Assembly (NCBI GenBank): GCA_905213725.1
Contig: CAJMJM010000029.1
Location: 1 to 16,369 of the forward strand
DNA: 16,369 nucleotides
Origin: Collinsella aerofaciens
GTDB lineage: Bacteria > Actinomycetota > Coriobacteriia > Coriobacteriales > Coriobacteriaceae
Reading direction: 5' to 3'
The position numbers and the translations under genes were made by a program. Every line of letters begins with the position of its first letter. The stretch's first letter is position 1. Positions 15,001 through 16,369 of the stretch are shown piece by piece. The notes below the pieces were generated by a model. The model was not told the origin of the DNA. It made no database searches and was given only the letters and a program-made list of their open reading frames with translations.

Positions 15001-15067
15001 AGTTTCGGTCAAATGAAAATACTTTACTTAGTTAAAGAAAAGCGTTTTATCAGACGCGTACGGGGAG

Positions 15068-15226
15068 TACAATCTCGTGCATGCGAATCGACGTGCCATC
15101 GGCTTTGATGCCGTTCGCGTGTCCCGTCCGGCTCTACGCTCCGGGCGTGCGACGTTGCGACGCGGTCGGCCTCGGTCCTTGCGTGCGAGTTCGCGAGTAT
15201 GCAACTGTGTATGTAAGGAGCGACAT
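15068..15226 (+). promoter_or_regulatory. ilvE promoter region and long 5' leader
   Basis: TACAAT (15068-15073), within GAGTACAAT, is a likely -10; TTTTAT at 15045-15050 is a weak -35 at 17 bp. The resulting leader is about 150 nt. It contains a nested hairpin (GCGAA 15083-15087 with TTCGC 15114-15118; CGGC 15100-15103 with GCCG 15110-15113). A second one (TTGC 15179-15182 with GCAA 15201-15204; GCGA 15185-15188 with TCGC 15191-15194) lies 10 nt before the Shine-Dalgarno. I see no T-box sequence, no run of branched-chain codons and no T-run terminator. Confidence 0.4.
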
Positions 15227-16279
15227 ATGACTGTCGAGAAGAAGGATATCGATTGGGGTAGCCTCGGCTTTGGCTACATGAAGACCGATTACAGCTACGA
15301 GGCCCATTGGAAGGATGGCGAGTGGGACGAGGGCGGCCTGACCACCGACCACACCCTGCACGTTTCCGAGTGCGGTGGCATCTTCCATTACTGCCAGGAG
15401 GTCTTTGAGGGCCTGAAGGCCTACACCGCCGAGCACGGCAGCATCGTCTGCTTCCGCCCCGACATGAACGCCGAGCGTATGTACAACTCTGCGCAGCGCC
15501 TCGAGATGCCCCCGTTCCCCAAGGACAAGTTTGTTGAGGCCGTCAAGCAGGTCGTTTCTGCCAACGCCGCCTGGGTTCCGCCCTTCGGTTCCGGCGCGAC
15601 CCTGTACGTGCGTCCGTTTATGATCGGCTCCGGTGACGTGATCGGCGTGGCTCCCGCTCCTGAGTACACGTTCCGCATTCTCGTGACCCCGGTCGGTCCG
15701 TACTTTAAGGGTGGCCTCAAGCCCGTCAAGCTGCGCGTTTCCGAGTATGACCGTGCCGCACCGCACGGCACCGGCAACATCAAGGCCGGCCTGAACTACG
15801 CCATGTCCCTTAAGCCCACGATGGAGGCCCATCGCGAGGGCTATGCCGAGAACCTGTATCTCGACTCCGAGTCCCGCACCTATGTCGAGGAGACCGGCGG
15901 CGCCAACGTCCTGTTCGTGAAGGAGGACGGCACGCTCGTCGTTCCGCAGTCGCACACCGACTCCATTCTGCCCTCCATCACCCGTCGTTCGCTCGTTCAG
16001 GTCGCTCAGGACCTGGGTATGACCGTCGATCAGCGCCCCGTCGAGTGGGCCGAGGTCAAGGCCGGCACCTTTGTGGAGTGCGGCCTGTGCGGCACCGCTG
16101 CCGTCATCTCCCCGGTTGGCGAGATCGATAACAAGGTTTACGGCGCCGACGAGACCGTGACCTTCCCGGCTGGCTACACCGAGATCGGTCCCGTGATGAA
16201 GAAGCTTCGCGAGACCCTGACTGGTATCCAGTCCGGTGCTGTCGAGGACAAGCACAACTGGGTTTACACCGTCGCGTAA
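15227..16279 (+). CDS. ilvE: branched-chain amino acid aminotransferase
   Basis: A PLP enzyme of fold type IV that interconverts Leu, Ile and Val with their 2-oxo acids using glutamate/2-oxoglutarate. It is 350 residues, matching the longer (eukaryotic/actinobacterial, BCAT type II) subfamily rather than the ~309-residue E. coli form. Visible motifs are the substrate-loop region YCQEVFEGLKAY (55-66), FRPDMNAERM (76-85), LYVRPFMIGSG (126-136), the PLP Schiff-base lysine Lys186 in GNIKAGLNYA, and YVEETGGANVLFV, where the Glu contacts the PLP ring nitrogen. The start is ATG 15227, with AAGGAG 6 nt upstream; an in-frame GTG 50 codons earlier lies in the leader and encodes an unlikely Arg-rich stretch. 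Codon use is strongly biased, as in glmS, suggesting high expression. It appears monocistronic. Confidence 0.97.
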   Translation: MTVEKKDIDWGSLGFGYMKTDYSYEAHWKDGEWDEGGLTTDHTLHVSECGGIFHYCQEVFEGLKAYTAEHGSIVCFRPDMNAERMYNSAQRLEMPPFPKDKFVEAVKQVVSANAAWVPPFGSGATLYVRPFMIGSGDVIGVAPAPEYTFRILVTPVGPYFKGGLKPVKLRVSEYDRAAPHGTGNIKAGLNYAMSLKPTMEAHREGYAENLYLDSESRTYVEETGGANVLFVKEDGTLVVPQSHTDSILPSITRRSLVQVAQDLGMTVDQRPVEWAEVKAGTFVECGLCGTAAVISPVGEIDNKVYGADETVTFPAGYTEIGPVMKKLRETLTGIQSGAVEDKHNWVYTVA

Positions 16280-16293
16280 TTAGCCTTTCCTGT

Positions 16294-16320
16294 CCGGGCC
16301 GCGAGCAAGCTCCCTCCCGG
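16294..16320 (+). terminator. possible weak hairpin after ilvE
   Basis: CCGGG (16294-16298) can pair with CCCGG (16316-16320), with an inner GAGC-AA-GCTC (16303-16312). There is no T-run, so it may be a 3'-end structure rather than a true intrinsic terminator. The remaining bases to 16369 contain nothing I can assign. Confidence 0.3.
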
Positions 16321-16369
16321 CGCGTACTCAGACCTGCAAGAAGCCCAAGCAGCGCACATAGAGAGGCGA

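Noticed and set aside
15077..15226. A 50-codon N-terminal extension of ilvE from a GTG
   Set aside because: It is Arg/Ser-rich and unlike any aminotransferase N-terminus, and the ATG at 15227 has AAGGAG at ideal spacing.

Overview
This GC-rich window carries eleven complete genes and the tail of a twelfth, on both strands, with compact hairpin terminators and typical Shine-Dalgarno sites. The base composition, codon use (GCC, GGC, CTC and GAG preferred) and gene repertoire suggest an anaerobic gut actinobacterium of the Coriobacteriia, most likely Collinsella or a close relative. That placement is an inference from style; no rRNA or marker gene in the window proves it. The content looks like ordinary chromosome: I see no phage, plasmid, CRISPR array, tRNA or rRNA.

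Layout. (1) 1-96 is the C-terminus of an unidentified gene, followed by a bidirectional terminator. (2) 210-1322 (-) is a LacI-family repressor. (3) 1640-3487 (+) is glmS, the entry enzyme of amino-sugar and peptidoglycan synthesis. It is bracketed by two inverted copies of a 52-bp repeat and preceded by TGGTAT/ATACCA palindromes. (4) 3599-4330 (-) is a GntR/FCD regulator, divergent from a YeiH-family (UPF0324) membrane protein at 4494-5528 (+). (5) 5795-7012 (+) is a Fis-type regulator with a degenerate AAA+ domain behind a strongly structured leader, followed by a one-TM protein of unknown function at 7097-7672 (+). (6) 7728-8249 (-) is a nitroreductase, divergent from a 96-residue unknown protein at 8544-8834 (+) with a strong terminator. 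(7) 9016-13248 (+) is an operon of a MarR-type regulator and two ABC exporter halves. Its promoter is clear and carries probable autoregulatory operators. (8) 13362-14066 (-) is serine acetyltransferase (cysE), divergent from a DedA-family membrane protein at 14290-14937 (+). (9) 15227-16279 (+) is branched-chain aminotransferase (ilvE) behind a leader of about 150 nt.

How the genes work together. Three are core metabolism (glmS, cysE, ilvE). Four encode transcription factors of different families, two or three of which probably control a neighbour. The MarR-ABC-ABC operon is a self-contained efflux module: motif inspection shows an asymmetric heterodimeric exporter in which the first subunit has the degenerate catalytic residues and the second has the non-canonical signature loop, as in the TM287/288 type.

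The least explained signal is a set of intergenic hairpins (1389-1440, 1446-1492, 3549-3600, 7675-7709, 13249-13278). Their stems differ, but each loop holds a GGGAC core (GGGACAGG, GGGACGTTCC or GGGACAGTCCC). They look like a dispersed REP-type repeat family. No wholly new multi-gene system is evident. The best candidates for new biology are this repeat family, the structured RNA at 5581-5669, and the degenerate-AAA+ regulator next to an unknown membrane protein.
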